From: Kiloniellaceae bacterium
GTDB taxonomy: Bacteria; Pseudomonadota; Alphaproteobacteria; Kiloniellales; J153
DNA: 50,682 nucleotides
Direction: 5' to 3'
NCBI GenBank assembly: GCA_021776135.1
Contig: JAJFGL010000032.1
Location: forward strand, 1-50,682
Shown piece after piece: positions 35,202 through 44,683 of the stretch. Below the pieces are notes generated by a model, which saw nothing but the letters and a program-made list of their open reading frames with translations, was not told the DNA's origin and made no database searches. The translations under genes and the position numbers were made by a program. Positions within the stretch are counted from its first letter, which is position 1, and every line of letters starts with the position of its first letter.

Positions 35202-36110
35202 ATGTCCGATCAAGCGCAGACAAAAAGCGAACCCCTGAATATCGCGTCGGTCGGTGTCATCGGCGCCGGCCAGATGGGCAGCGGCATTGTCCATGTCTGC
35301 GCCCTGGCCGGGCTGGATGTGGCCCTGTCGGACGTCAAGGAAGAGCAGTTGGAAAAGGCCCTGGCCAAGATCGCCGGGAACATGGACCGCCAAATCGCGA
35401 GCGGCAAGATCGCCGCCGCCGACAAGGACGCCGCCCTGAAGCGGATCCGGACCGCGAGCGATTATTCCATCTTCGGCGATTGCGATGCGGTGATCGAATC
35501 GGCGGTCGAGATCGAAAGCGTCAAGCGCGAAATCTTGAAGGCCCTGTGCCCGGTGCTCAAGCCCGAGGCGATTATCTGTTCCAACACCTCCTCGATCTCC
35601 ATCACCCGCCTAGCGGCGGTGACCGACCGGCCCGAACGTTTCATGGGCATGCACTTCATGAACCCGGTGCCCTTGATGAAGCTGGTCGAATTGATCCGCG
35701 GCATCGCCACCGACGAACCGACCTTCAAGGCGATCCGCGCCCTGGCGGTCAAACTGGACAAGACCACCGCCACGGCCGAGGACTTTCCCGCCTTCATCGT
35801 CAACCGCATCCTGCTACCCATGATTAACGAGGCGGTCTATACTCTGTATGAGGGCGTCGGTTCGGTCGAATCCATCGATGTCGCCATGAAGCTGGGCGCC
35901 AATCATCCCATGGGGCCGCTGGAACTCGCCGACTTCATCGGCCTGGATACCTGCTTGGCGGTCATGCACGTTCTTTACGAGGGCCTGGCGGATACCAAGT
36001 ACCGGCCCTGTCCCTTGCTGGTGAAGTACGTCGAGGCCGGATGGCTCGGCCGCAAGGCCGGGCGCGGTTTCTACGACTACTCAGGCGACAAGCCGGTCCC
36101 GACCCGTTAG
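35202..36110 (+). CDS. hbd: 3-Hydroxybutyryl-CoA dehydrogenase
   Basis: A 302-residue NAD(P)-dependent enzyme interconverting (S)-3-hydroxybutyryl-CoA and acetoacetyl-CoA. The Rossmann loop is GVIGAGQMGSGIVHV near residue 18. The catalytic region is SSISITRLAAVTDRPERFMG then MHFMNPVPLMKLVELIRG, and the C-terminal domain has FPAFIVNRILLPMINEAVYT and GANHPMGPLELADFIGLD. It follows etfA with 34 bp and is likely co-transcribed, placing it with C4 acyl-CoA metabolism that can feed Ccr. Confidence 0.93.
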   Translation: MSDQAQTKSEPLNIASVGVIGAGQMGSGIVHVCALAGLDVALSDVKEEQLEKALAKIAGNMDRQIASGKIAAADKDAALKRIRTASDYSIFGDCDAVIESAVEIESVKREILKALCPVLKPEAIICSNTSSISITRLAAVTDRPERFMGMHFMNPVPLMKLVELIRGIATDEPTFKAIRALAVKLDKTTATAEDFPAFIVNRILLPMINEAVYTLYEGVGSVESIDVAMKLGANHPMGPLELADFIGLDTCLAVMHVLYEGLADTKYRPCPLLVKYVEAGWLGRKAGRGFYDYSGDKPVPTR

Positions 36111-36123
36111 GGCCTGAACACCG

Positions 36124-36200
36124 TCGTCATCCCGGACCCCGATCCGGGATATTCAGGTAAGTCTGGGCTTGTCATATCCCAAAGATCCCGGATCGGGGTC
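36124..36200. repeat. REP-like palindrome, interrupted
   Basis: GTCATCCCGGACCCCGATCC then GGGATATT, a spacer, then AAAGATCCCGGATCGGGGTC. The expected closing CCGGGATGAC is found only after 36495 (GATCCGGGATGAC), so another element has inserted into it. Confidence 0.7.
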
Positions 36201-36495
36201 TACTGGTGTCCGGTTTAATTATGAAGACAGGTGGCAAGGCACTGAGTCTATACGCCTCCAAGTACCCGGCGCGGTTTTGGACTGGAAAGCGGCGCGTCTT
36301 CGTGTGCCGGGAATACTTGGCGCGGCTGTCACCCCCACCCCAACCCTCCCCCGTCTAAGGGGGAGGGAGTTAGTGGGAGAACGCCGCTTATTCTCCCTCC
36401 CCCCTTGAGGGGGAGGGCCGGGGTGGGGGGACTCGCGGTGCCGGGAACCTGCTCGGGCGGGTAGTGCGAAGTTAAACCGGACAGCGGTGGACACC
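36201..36495. mobile_element. Non-coding element inserted in a REP palindrome
   Basis: About 295 bp. The ends carry TGTCCGGTTTAA (36208-36219) and its reverse complement TTAAACCGGACA (36472-36483), with GTGTCC/GGACAC also near both edges. The interior holds an imperfect hairpin (CCAAGTACCCGGCGC and GTGCCGGGAATACTTGG) and a copy of the C/G-tract double hairpin also seen at 23276-23396. No coding region. GGTC on the left and GATC on the right could be an altered 4-bp target duplication. With the REP half it fills the 470-bp gap between hbd and the VWA gene. Confidence 0.55.
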
Positions 36496-36580
36496 GATCC
36501 GGGATGACGAATTCTCGGCAAATAATCTCATGCCTATGACCCTTGGTATCGGACCGGGTTTTGCCTAACCTTGGTTCCTC

Positions 36581-37288
36581 ATGGACGCAATCCCACGCCT
36601 TATTCTAAGGGCTTTATGCCTCGCCGCGCTCCTGGCGCTTGGCTGCGTGCCGGCGGGCGCGGCGCCAAGCGGCGAGGTCGATGTGTTGCTGGTGGTCGCG
36701 CTCGACGTTTCGTCGTCCGTGGACGGGCAAGAATTCGACCTGCAGCGCGAGGGCTTGGCCCGCGCTTTCGAGTCGCCGCAAGTGGCCAGGGCCGCCGCCT
36801 CCGGGGCGCGCGGCGCCATCGCGCTCACCGTGGTCCAGTGGTCGGGCTTTCAGGAACAGGAGATCAAGATCCCCTGGACCCGGGTGTCGGACGGCGGCGG
36901 TATGGCGCGCCTGGCCGGGGCGGTGCGCGCCATGACCCGGCGCTACAACGGCGGCGCCACCGACATCGGCGGCATGATCGCCTATAGTCATAAGATTTTC
37001 GCCGCCGCGCCCTTTTCCGGCGCCAGGCAAGTCCTCGACATCGCCGGCGACGGCACCAACAACGTCAACCGCTCGCCCCACTTCGATCGCGACCTGGCGC
37101 GCGCGGAGGGCATCCACATCAACGCCCTGGCCATCGCCGCCCCGCCATCGCCGCTGCCTCAGTATTTCCGCGACAGGGTCATCGCCGGCCCCGGCGCCTT
37201 CGTGGAAACCGCCCCCAACTACCCCGCCTTCGAAGCCGCCATGCAAAGAAAGCTGGTCCGCGAAATAGGCGGGCAGCTGTTGTTTTGA
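36581..37288 (+). CDS. DUF1194 protein with von Willebrand A domain
   Basis: A 235-residue exported protein. A signal peptide (LILRALCLAALLALGCVPAG) precedes a VWA fold with the metal-ion site motif DVSSSVDG (residues 42-49), NGGATDIGG and IAGDGTNNVN. The family (DUF1194) is found mainly in Alphaproteobacteria, with no established function; VWA domains usually mediate metal-dependent protein binding. It begins 13 bp after no clear ribosome site, so the start is moderately certain. Monocistronic. Confidence 0.85.
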   Translation: MDAIPRLILRALCLAALLALGCVPAGAAPSGEVDVLLVVALDVSSSVDGQEFDLQREGLARAFESPQVARAAASGARGAIALTVVQWSGFQEQEIKIPWTRVSDGGGMARLAGAVRAMTRRYNGGATDIGGMIAYSHKIFAAAPFSGARQVLDIAGDGTNNVNRSPHFDRDLARAEGIHINALAIAAPPSPLPQYFRDRVIAGPGAFVETAPNYPAFEAAMQRKLVREIGGQLLF

Positions 37289-37378
37289 GGGGGGCTTTCC
37301 GTAGGAATCCTCATGCGTAGTCTAATCAATAGACTATGAGCATTGGCGCGAAATTTTCTTATCCACTATCATGATGGA

Positions 37379-37801
37379 ATGTTGGATCCTCTTACCCTGG
37401 AAGAACGTAGCGAGCGCATGGGTCGGATTCGCTGCAAGGATACCCGGCCAGAAATGATTGTCCGCCGTATGATTCATGGCATGGGCTATCGCTACCGGCT
37501 TCATCGGCGCGACCTCCCAGGAACCCCAGATTTGGTGTTCCCGCCCCGCAAGAAGGTAATTTTCGTTCACGGTTGTTTTTGGCATAGACACCCCGATTCT
37601 GCCTGCAAACTGGCGCGTTTGCCAAAATCTCGCCTAGATTTTTGGGAGCCGAAGCTTCGAAAGAACCGTGAGCGAGACGAGAAGAATTGTCGAATGCTTC
37701 AGAAAATGGGCTGGCACATACTGGTTGTATGGGAATGCGAAATCGGGCATAAAGAACATTTAGGGAACAAGCTGGCCGTGTTTTTGGGGGGAAACCAATA
37801 G
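37379..37801 (+). CDS. vsr: Very short patch repair endonuclease
   Basis: A 140-residue Vsr, which nicks DNA beside T:G mismatches created when 5-methylcytosine deaminates. RSERMGRIRCKDTRPEMIVR contains the catalytic Asp region, and FPPRKKVIFVHGCFWHRHPD supplies the conserved His and Cys residues. It is coupled to the cytosine methyltransferase gene by a 1-bp TAGTG overlap, so it protects that enzyme's sites from mutation. The frame extends to a TTG at 37343, but the family starts near LTLEERSERM. Confidence 0.93.
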   Translation: MLDPLTLEERSERMGRIRCKDTRPEMIVRRMIHGMGYRYRLHRRDLPGTPDLVFPPRKKVIFVHGCFWHRHPDSACKLARLPKSRLDFWEPKLRKNRERDEKNCRMLQKMGWHILVVWECEIGHKEHLGNKLAVFLGGNQ

Positions 37802-38970
37802 TGCAATCCATCGAATTGTTCGCGGGCGCGGGTGGTCTTGGCTTAGGCGTCAGTCGAGCTGGCTTCGTACCAGAGACCGTCGTCGAATGGGACAAGTACT
37901 GCTGCGATACGATCCGAGACAACCAAGCTCGTGGAACAGCGTATGTCTCGAACTGGCCGCTAGCCGAGGGAGATGTGCGCGATATTGATTTTCGAGTCCA
38001 TGAGGGCCGTGTCTCGCTGGTCTCTGGTGGCCCACCCTGCCAGCCCTTTTCCCTTGGTGGGAAACATCTTGGCCAACGCGATTCTCGGGATATGTGGCCA
38101 CAAGCCGTGCGTGTGGTCCGGGAGACGAAACCCAAAGCATTCATTTTCGAGAACGTGAAGGGCCTTACTCGCGCGACCTTCGCCAGCTACTTGGCCTATA
38201 TTATTCACCAACTTACGTATCCGGAAATCACACGCCGCCAGAACGAGACTTGGGGCGACCATCTTTCACGGCTGGAGCGAGAACACACGGGAAAACGCCA
38301 TGAAGGCTTAACCTACCGTGTTGTATCCAGAGTTCTGAACGCGGCGAATTACGGGATTCCGCAACGTCGTGAGCGTATATTCTTTGTTGGGTTCCGCGCG
38401 GATCTCGGGATCGAATGGAATTTTCCGGCTGAAACTCATTCGCTTGATAGTCTTTTATGGGAAAAATACAAATCGAGGAACTATTGGGAACGCCATCGCG
38501 TCGCCAACCCTGATCGGCGGATGACACCACGTTTACAAAAGCGGGCACAATGCCTGTTACTCAAACCCGCGACTAAGGCATGGCGTACGGTACGAGACGC
38601 CCTAGAGAGACTTCCGGACCCTGAACACCAATATGAAGTATCGGGCATGCACCCAAATCATCGGTATCAGCCGGGCGCGAGATCATATCCTGGACACACT
38701 GGCAGTCCTCTAGATGAGCCCGCAAAGACGTTAAAGGCTGGTGTGCATGGCGTGCCTGGAGGTGAGAACATGCTTGCGCGGCTGGATGGAACCGTTCGTT
38801 ATTTCACGGTCCGGGAGAGCGCGCGGCTTCAAACCTTTCCGGACAATTTTGTTTTTCATGGCTCCTGGACGGAGTCAATGCGCCAACTCGGCAATGCCGT
38901 TCCCGTTGAGTTGGGCTCGCTTATCGCCAAGAGTGTCCGCGATCACATTAACATCGCCGCGACATCCTAG
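37801..38970 (+). CDS. DNA (cytosine-5) methyltransferase of a type II R-M system
   Basis: A 389-residue m5C methyltransferase with the ten-motif order: SAM motif I LFAGAGGLGLGVSRAGF (residues 5-21), catalytic GGPPCQPFS with the Cys of motif IV, ENVKGLTRA (motif VI), PQRRERIFFVGF (VIII) and RESARLQTFPDNF with QLGNAVPVELGSLIA (IX-X). GTG is the start. The gene lies between vsr and the nuclease gene and is read with both. Target specificity is inferred only from the nuclease family. Base composition is less GC-rich than the chromosome. Confidence 0.95.
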   Translation: MQSIELFAGAGGLGLGVSRAGFVPETVVEWDKYCCDTIRDNQARGTAYVSNWPLAEGDVRDIDFRVHEGRVSLVSGGPPCQPFSLGGKHLGQRDSRDMWPQAVRVVRETKPKAFIFENVKGLTRATFASYLAYIIHQLTYPEITRRQNETWGDHLSRLEREHTGKRHEGLTYRVVSRVLNAANYGIPQRRERIFFVGFRADLGIEWNFPAETHSLDSLLWEKYKSRNYWERHRVANPDRRMTPRLQKRAQCLLLKPATKAWRTVRDALERLPDPEHQYEVSGMHPNHRYQPGARSYPGHTGSPLDEPAKTLKAGVHGVPGGENMLARLDGTVRYFTVRESARLQTFPDNFVFHGSWTESMRQLGNAVPVELGSLIAKSVRDHINIAATS

Positions 38971-38984
38971 CGGCCCTCATATTC

Positions 38985-39818
38985 ATGCCTCCGCGGTCCC
39001 CCGTAAATAAACTTATCGCCAAACTTCACGAGGATCTTGCTGAATTGGCCAAGCAGGCGCGGAGCGCTGAACTCACTGCACCTGGACGGAAGAAGCTGAA
39101 TAAGGAAATAGAACGCGCAGCCACTGATCTAAATGAATTGGCCATCGAACTTGATTTCATAAAGCGACCCGAGACTGTATTTGACCCAGGCAATCCACGA
39201 ACCATTGGCTTTTTCATTGCCCTCGCACTTACCGCCCAAGCTAGGCGACCGCTAGCTGATCTTCAGGATTTTTATGGCGCCGGAGTCTACGCCATTTACT
39301 ACAAGGGGGATCTTCCACTTTACGCTCCGATTAGCGGCGCGGAGACGCCAATTTACATTGGCAAAAGCATATCAAGTCGAGAGAACGCCCGGATTCCCAA
39401 GGAGCAGGGGAAACAGCTTTCCAAGCGGCTCGGGGAACATCGGAAAAACATCATACGCGCCGAAGAGACCCTCGATATTGCCGATTTCGACTATCGCGCC
39501 CTTGTCGTGCAAAGTGGCTGGGAAGCCGGGGCAGAGGATTATTTGATCCGGCTATTCAAGCCAATCTGGAACAAGGAAACAAATATTATCTACGGGATCG
39601 GGAAACACGGTGATAGCGCAACCACTAGATCGAATAAGCGCTCACCTTGGGACACACTCCATGAAGGCAGGAATTGGGCTGGCGCCAAGGAATTGGCCGA
39701 CAAGAAATCAGCTCCGCAGATTGAAGCCGAGCTAAAAAGTCATTTTGCCAAGATTCCCGCATACAACACCGTGAATGATCTGGTGGCGGGGTTTATTAGC
39801 GAACTACACCAGTTTTGA
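38985..39818 (+). CDS. Eco29kI-like GIY-YIG restriction endonuclease
   Basis: A 277-residue type II restriction enzyme of the Eco29kI family. The GIY-YIG pair is GVYAIYYKGDLP and PIYIGKSISS. KRLGEHRKNI gives Arg and His four residues apart, and GAEDYLIRLFKPIWN gives Glu and Asn twelve residues apart, the spacing of the catalytic residues R104, H108, E142 and N154 in Eco29kI. That enzyme cuts CCGCGG; whether this one shares the site is a prediction. It follows the methyltransferase by 14 bp and completes the module. Confidence 0.9.
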   Translation: MPPRSPVNKLIAKLHEDLAELAKQARSAELTAPGRKKLNKEIERAATDLNELAIELDFIKRPETVFDPGNPRTIGFFIALALTAQARRPLADLQDFYGAGVYAIYYKGDLPLYAPISGAETPIYIGKSISSRENARIPKEQGKQLSKRLGEHRKNIIRAEETLDIADFDYRALVVQSGWEAGAEDYLIRLFKPIWNKETNIIYGIGKHGDSATTRSNKRSPWDTLHEGRNWAGAKELADKKSAPQIEAELKSHFAKIPAYNTVNDLVAGFISELHQF

Positions 39819-39926
39819 GACCAGAATCGCCCACCCTTCGGCACCCCGCTCTTGCCGCCGGGTCGCCACTCCATGCGGGCAGCAGAATGTTTTCATACCG
39901 ACCGGATTAGGCACTATCCTACCGCC

Positions 39927-40613
39927 ATGCGATCCGCGACCTTTGCCTTGGCGTGGCTTGCCGTTGCGATCGGGCTGGCCGCCTGCGCGGCGGAGGCGCC
40001 CTTGCCCGTGGACCATGGCGGGCCGCGTATTCACGCCGTGCGGGTCGTCGGCACCTCTTGGCACACGGCGATTGTCATGGACCGCGCCGGGGCGGCCGCG
40101 ACCGGCCTCTTGCCGGAGGCGGAGGATTTCCCGGAGGCGGCGTTCCTTGAATTCGGCTGGGGCGACCGGGTCTATTATCCGGCCCGCGATCCAGGCATCG
40201 CCATGACCCTGGGCGCCGCCTTGACCGCGACCCCGGCGATCATGCACATCGCCGGCCTTGCGCGCCCGCCGGAACAAGTCCCAGGCGATACCGAGGTCGT
40301 GACGCTGGCGCTGAGTCAAGGCGGGTTCTTGTCCCTGGTCCGGGCCATCGCCGGCGATCTCGACCGCCCCGATCTCGATCGCCCCGGTGGCAGCCGTGCG
40401 GCGCCGGTCTCGCGCGGGCTGTACCCGGACAGCCATTTTTACCTAGCCCACGGCAGCTTTCACCTGTTCAACACCTGCAACACCTGGACCGCGCGCATGC
40501 TGCGGGCCGGCGGCGTGAAGCTGTCGCCCTCCGGCGTCGTCACCGCCAGCGATTTGATGACCCGTTTGCGGGCGGCGCTTGATTTGGACCGGCCATCGTG
40601 CACCGGCGCTTGA
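39927..40613 (+). CDS. DUF2459 lipoprotein
   Basis: A 228-residue protein of the DUF2459/TIGR02117 family. A signal sequence ends in the lipobox LAAC (Cys19). The conserved core is TSWHTAIVMDRAGAAATGLL, FLEFGWGDRVYYPARDPGIA and FHLFNTCNTWTARMLRAGGV, with His and Cys residues that could be catalytic in a papain-like fold, but the activity is unknown. The start at 39927 is the Met just before the signal helix. It begins about 110 bp after the R-M module, where composition returns to GC-rich. Confidence 0.82.
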   Translation: MRSATFALAWLAVAIGLAACAAEAPLPVDHGGPRIHAVRVVGTSWHTAIVMDRAGAAATGLLPEAEDFPEAAFLEFGWGDRVYYPARDPGIAMTLGAALTATPAIMHIAGLARPPEQVPGDTEVVTLALSQGGFLSLVRAIAGDLDRPDLDRPGGSRAAPVSRGLYPDSHFYLAHGSFHLFNTCNTWTARMLRAGGVKLSPSGVVTASDLMTRLRAALDLDRPSCTGA

Positions 40614-40665
40614 TCGGCGGGCCGCCAGGCGCGGACATTCGCAGGGGCCCGAAAGCCCCCGCGGC

Positions 40666-42522
40666 CTACGCGCGCCGCGTCCGCATGGCGGAGACTGGCA
40701 TCGTTCGGCGGGCCGGGAAGCGCACGGTCACGCTGGTACCGCTACCTAGCTTACTCTCGATGGTTAGAGTGCCGTCGTGCAGTTGCAGCAGGGATTTGAC
40801 GATCGAGAGTCCGAGGCCGGCCCCGGGATGTTCGTATCTATCCGCCGATTCCACCTGATAGAAGGGGTCCAGGATCATCGAAATTTCGTTCTCGGGAATA
40901 CCGCACCCGGTGTCGCGTACGCGGAGCAAGACGCCGCCGTCTTCGGCCAACTCGATTAAGACCGTAATCAGCCCGCCATCATTGGTGAAGCGAATGCTGT
41001 TCGAAACCAGATTGGCGACAATCTGCTCGATCATGCGCCGGTCGGCCCAGATAGCCGGAAAATCTCGGGGGATCTCGCCAAGAATATTGACACCCGCTGG
41101 TTCCGCCTGAGGTTTCAGCATACGGATCATGCCTTGGATAGCCACGCCGAGGTCGACCGTGGTTTCCTCCATCTTGAATTCACCGCTTTCGACCTTGGAA
41201 AGATCGAGCAGGTCGTTGACCAGCGACAAGAGATGGATGGCGCTCGCGTGAATATCCCCGGAATAGGTGCGGTAGCGGTCACTGCCGAGATCGCCGAAAT
41301 ATTCGTCCTTGAGGATTTCCGAAAACCCCAGAATCGCGTTCAGGGGTGTGCGAAGCTCGTGGCTGGCATTGGCGAGAAATGCCGACTTGGTATTGCTCGC
41401 CCGTTCGGCTAACTCCTTGGCCGATACCAGGGCGCGTTCGGCTCTGACACGATCTCTAATGTCATGGGCAAGGACCAACATGCATTTGCGGTCGTCGATC
41501 TCCATCGGTGTGGCCGTGATCTCAACGGGAATTAATTCGCCCGATTTGGTGCGGCATGTCAGCACGTCAGTTCTGGAGATACCGTGTTTCTTGACCTCGT
41601 CCGCAAAGCTCTGTAGCTCCTTCATTTCCTCGGGATGGACGTCGCTGATGGACACGCTGCGGAGTTCCTCCGAAGTATAGCCCAGCATACGGCGGGATTT
41701 TTCGTTGGTGTCAACTATCGTATTGCTCGCGACGTCAACTAGAAAAATACTATCGTGTGAGGAATCGAACATCTGGCGGAACCGCGACTCGCTCTTTTTC
41801 AATTCTTTTTTTCGTTCGCTCAATTCCGCCAGCTTGGCCGAAAACTTCGACAGCATCGCATTGAACGATACAGCGGCTTCACCAATTTCGTCGGTTTGCC
41901 GGAGATCCACCATGTAGAGATCCGGGTGCATCGGGTCGTTCCCCGCCGCCACTAATTTCGAGTGCAGCTTGAGGATCGGCCTGATGACCCGGCGATTCAG
42001 GAACAGCATCAGAACCGCCGTGGTCACGCCGCCGATCAACAAGACCAACTGCAAAATCCGAAAAGTGTATGCCTTGAGCTCCTTGCCGATCCCCGACGAA
42101 TCAAACCGCGCGATAAAGATATAGGGCTGCCCTATTTGAACCGACCCCCAACAGATCTCGAAACGTGAACCGTCGCTACTTTTGGTCCGCAAGACGCGGC
42201 CGTCGTAATTGGCCGGGAAGCCCATCTTCGTTGCTTCCCCGATCTTGGCGACCAGGCTGCCGTCGAGATTGTAAACCGCCGCACCGCGCAAGTTCGACCG
42301 CGCCGCGATGCCGTTGAAGGTGGTTTCGAGCAAGTTCGGATCGATGCCGCCGCGCGTGGCGTTCAACAAGGCGACGACCTGCGCGAAACCGACATCCTCG
42401 AGCTGCTGAAAGAGTTCGCCGGATCGGTTTTTGTACGACGGGATGAGAATGATCAGCTCGATCACAACGATAGTTGCGAATACGCTAACTGCGATCAGCC
42501 TTCCCAGGCGGTTCCTCGCCAT
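40666..42522 (-). CDS. Membrane PAS-HAMP sensor histidine kinase
   Basis: A 618-residue kinase. Helix 1 (about residues 8-28) and helix 2 (about 155-176) bracket a periplasmic sensor domain of about 125 residues. A HAMP-like linker (177-230), a PAS domain (about 245-360), HisKA with H388 (NASHELRTPLNAI) and a HATPase domain (VANLVSNSIRF, RDTGCGIPENE, GAGLGLSIVKSLL) follow. There is no receiver domain and no adjacent response regulator. The kinase core resembles that of the soluble kinase at 10473-12149. The signal is unknown. Confidence 0.92.
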   Translation of the reverse strand: MARNRLGRLIAVSVFATIVVIELIILIPSYKNRSGELFQQLEDVGFAQVVALLNATRGGIDPNLLETTFNGIAARSNLRGAAVYNLDGSLVAKIGEATKMGFPANYDGRVLRTKSSDGSRFEICWGSVQIGQPYIFIARFDSSGIGKELKAYTFRILQLVLLIGGVTTAVLMLFLNRRVIRPILKLHSKLVAAGNDPMHPDLYMVDLRQTDEIGEAAVSFNAMLSKFSAKLAELSERKKELKKSESRFRQMFDSSHDSIFLVDVASNTIVDTNEKSRRMLGYTSEELRSVSISDVHPEEMKELQSFADEVKKHGISRTDVLTCRTKSGELIPVEITATPMEIDDRKCMLVLAHDIRDRVRAERALVSAKELAERASNTKSAFLANASHELRTPLNAILGFSEILKDEYFGDLGSDRYRTYSGDIHASAIHLLSLVNDLLDLSKVESGEFKMEETTVDLGVAIQGMIRMLKPQAEPAGVNILGEIPRDFPAIWADRRMIEQIVANLVSNSIRFTNDGGLITVLIELAEDGGVLLRVRDTGCGIPENEISMILDPFYQVESADRYEHPGAGLGLSIVKSLLQLHDGTLTIESKLGSGTSVTVRFPARRTMPVSAMRTRRA

Positions 42523-42665
42523 CGATCTCTCATTACTAAGTTCATGAATTCGATCTCAGCGCGCGAAGACATAATCCTCACTTGGCCAGACTATAGTGGG
42601 CAAGAATTAACCGTTTCGTTATTTTGGGGCCGAAAAACCGCTTTCTTGGCCATGTGGGCTTGGCT

Positions 42666-43247
42666 TCAGGAGCTTGAACCCATTCCCTTGCGCTGAGTGT
42701 CGCTATTGAGATAGTAGCGGATCAGCCCCACCGCCGCGTGGGAATCCCATTCGGCGGGGCCGAGCATCATGCGCACCACTTGGCCTTGGGCGTCGATCAG
42801 GAAGGTGGCGGGCAGGCCCGAGACGCCGAAGGCGCGGGCCAGGGCCGCTTTGGGGTCGAGGTAGAGGGGCAGGCCGCGCAAGTCCAGTTTCTTGGCGAAG
42901 CGGGTCACCATGTCCTTGCCGCCCCGGTCGATGGAGACGGCGGCGATGTGCAGCCCTTCCGCCTTGAGGATCGATTGCAGGCGCTCAAGGGCCGGCATCT
43001 CGCGGATGCAGGGCGCGCACCAGGTCGCCCAGAAGTTCAAAAGCACGACCTTGCCCTTGAAATCGGCTAGGCGCAGGGTTGCGCCCTCGAGGTCCTGGAA
43101 AACCTCCAGCGGCGCTGGCACCGGCGGGGTCAAGAGTCTAAAGTCCTGGGCGAACGGCCCTTCCGGGGCTTGCGCAGCGGCGGGCATCGCGAGCCCGCCG
43201 AGCGCCAGCGCCAGGATCGCGGCCAGAATTGCCTTTTTCACCACCAT
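42666..43247 (-). CDS. TlpA-like periplasmic thioredoxin
   Basis: A 193-residue exported thioredoxin-fold protein. The signal peptide ([20 protein letters not shown]) precedes the active site [13 protein letters not shown], and [12 protein letters not shown] with the cis-Pro loop GLPATF complete the TlpA/ResA pattern. It should reduce disulfides in the periplasm, for example in cytochrome maturation. The start at 43247 leaves 23 bp to argH, which is divergent; the frame extends upstream into argH without family features. Confidence 0.9.
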   Translation of the reverse strand: MVVKKAILAAILALALGGLAMPAAAQAPEGPFAQDFRLLTPPVPAPLEVFQDLEGATLRLADFKGKVVLLNFWATWCAPCIREMPALERLQSILKAEGLHIAAVSIDRGGKDMVTRFAKKLDLRGLPLYLDPKAALARAFGVSGLPATFLIDAQGQVVRMMLGPAEWDSHAAVGLIRYYLNSDTQRKGMGSSS

Positions 43248-43270
43248 CGCGTGAACCTTTCGAGCCGACC

Positions 43271-44683
43271 ATGACAAGACCAAAAAAAACCGCCGCCACG
43301 CCCGCCGCCAACCTCATGTGGGGCGGGCGCTTCGAACAAGGCCCGGCCGAGGCCATGGAGCGTATCAACGCCTCGATCGATTTCGACAAGCGGTTGTACG
43401 CTCAAGATATCGCCGCCTCCCAGGCTCATTGCAAGATGCTGGCCGCGCAAGGAATCGTGAGCGAAGCGGACAGCGCCGCGATTCTGGGCGGCCTGGACAG
43501 CATTTTACGGGAAATCGAGGCCGGGGACTTCCCCTTCCGGGTCGAGTTCGAAGACATCCACATGAATGTGGAGGCGCGCCTGGGGGAGCTGATCGGCGCC
43601 GCCGCCGGGCGTTTGCACACGGCCCGCTCGCGCAACGATCAGGTGGTGACCGATGTACGCCTTTGGGTCCGCGACGCCATCGACGGTCTCGACGGGCAGC
43701 TGCGCGATCTTCAGGCGGCCTTGATCGTCCAGGCCGAGGCCCAGGCCGGCACCGTCATGCCCGGTTTCACCCACTTGCAGGCGGCGCAGCCGGTAACCCT
43801 GGGGCATCACCTGCTGGCCTATGTGGAGATGCTGGGCCGCGACCGGGGCCGCCTGACCGACGCCCGCAAGCGCCTGAACGAATGCCCCCTGGGTTCGGCG
43901 GCCCTGGCCGGAACGTCGTTTCCCATTGACCGGGACATGACCGCCAAGGCCCTGGGCTTCGACCGGCCGAGCGCCAATTCCATGGATTCGGTTTCCGACC
44001 GGGATTTCGCCATGGAGTTCCTCTCGGCGGGGGCGGTGATCGCCATCCATCTGTCGCGCCTGGCCGAGGAATTGGTGCTATGGTGCGCCGCCGGGTTTAG
44101 CTACGTGCGCCTGTCGGATGCCTTCAGCACCGGGTCTTCGATCATGCCGCAAAAGCGCAACCCCGACGCGGCGGAACTGGTGCGCGGCAAGGCGGGCCGG
44201 GTGATCGGCGCGCTGAATACCATGCTGGTGATGATGAAGGGCCTGCCCATGGCGTTCTGCAAGGACATGCAGGAAGACAAGGAACCCCTGTTCGATGCCG
44301 CCGAGACCCTGTCGATCTGCCTGGGCGCCAGCACCGGCATGATCCGCGACATGACGCCCGATGCCGATGCCATGCGCGCCGCCACGGCGGCCGGGTTTCT
44401 GACCGCGACCGACCTGGCGGACTGGCTGGTGCGGGTGCTGGGTTTGGCCTTTCGCGACGCCCACCATGCGACCGGCGCCATCGTCCGGCGCGCCGAGGCC
44501 TTGGGCTGCGGTCTCGCCGATCTGCCCCTGGCGGAAATGCAGGCGGTCGAAGCCCGCATCACCGAGGATATCTTCGAGGTGCTGAGCGTCGAGGCCTCGG
44601 TACGCAGCCGGACCAGCCTGGGCGGCACCGCGCCGGACCGCGTGCGCGCGGCGGCGGCGGCGGCGCGGGAGCGTTTCCTATGA
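43271..44683 (+). CDS. argH: Argininosuccinate lyase
   Basis: A 470-residue lyase splitting argininosuccinate into arginine and fumarate, the last step of arginine synthesis. [20 protein letters not shown] is the family N-terminus, [20 protein letters not shown] the active-site region, and [12 protein letters not shown] the fumarase/aspartase signature with the catalytic Ser. The start at 43271 gives normal length. Its stop overlaps lptM (ATGA, 44680-44683), so argH, lptM and lysA form one operon. Confidence 0.97.
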   Translation: MTRPKKTAATPAANLMWGGRFEQGPAEAMERINASIDFDKRLYAQDIAASQAHCKMLAAQGIVSEADSAAILGGLDSILREIEAGDFPFRVEFEDIHMNVEARLGELIGAAAGRLHTARSRNDQVVTDVRLWVRDAIDGLDGQLRDLQAALIVQAEAQAGTVMPGFTHLQAAQPVTLGHHLLAYVEMLGRDRGRLTDARKRLNECPLGSAALAGTSFPIDRDMTAKALGFDRPSANSMDSVSDRDFAMEFLSAGAVIAIHLSRLAEELVLWCAAGFSYVRLSDAFSTGSSIMPQKRNPDAAELVRGKAGRVIGALNTMLVMMKGLPMAFCKDMQEDKEPLFDAAETLSICLGASTGMIRDMTPDADAMRAATAAGFLTATDLADWLVRVLGLAFRDAHHATGAIVRRAEALGCGLADLPLAEMQAVEARITEDIFEVLSVEASVRSRTSLGGTAPDRVRAAAAAARERFL

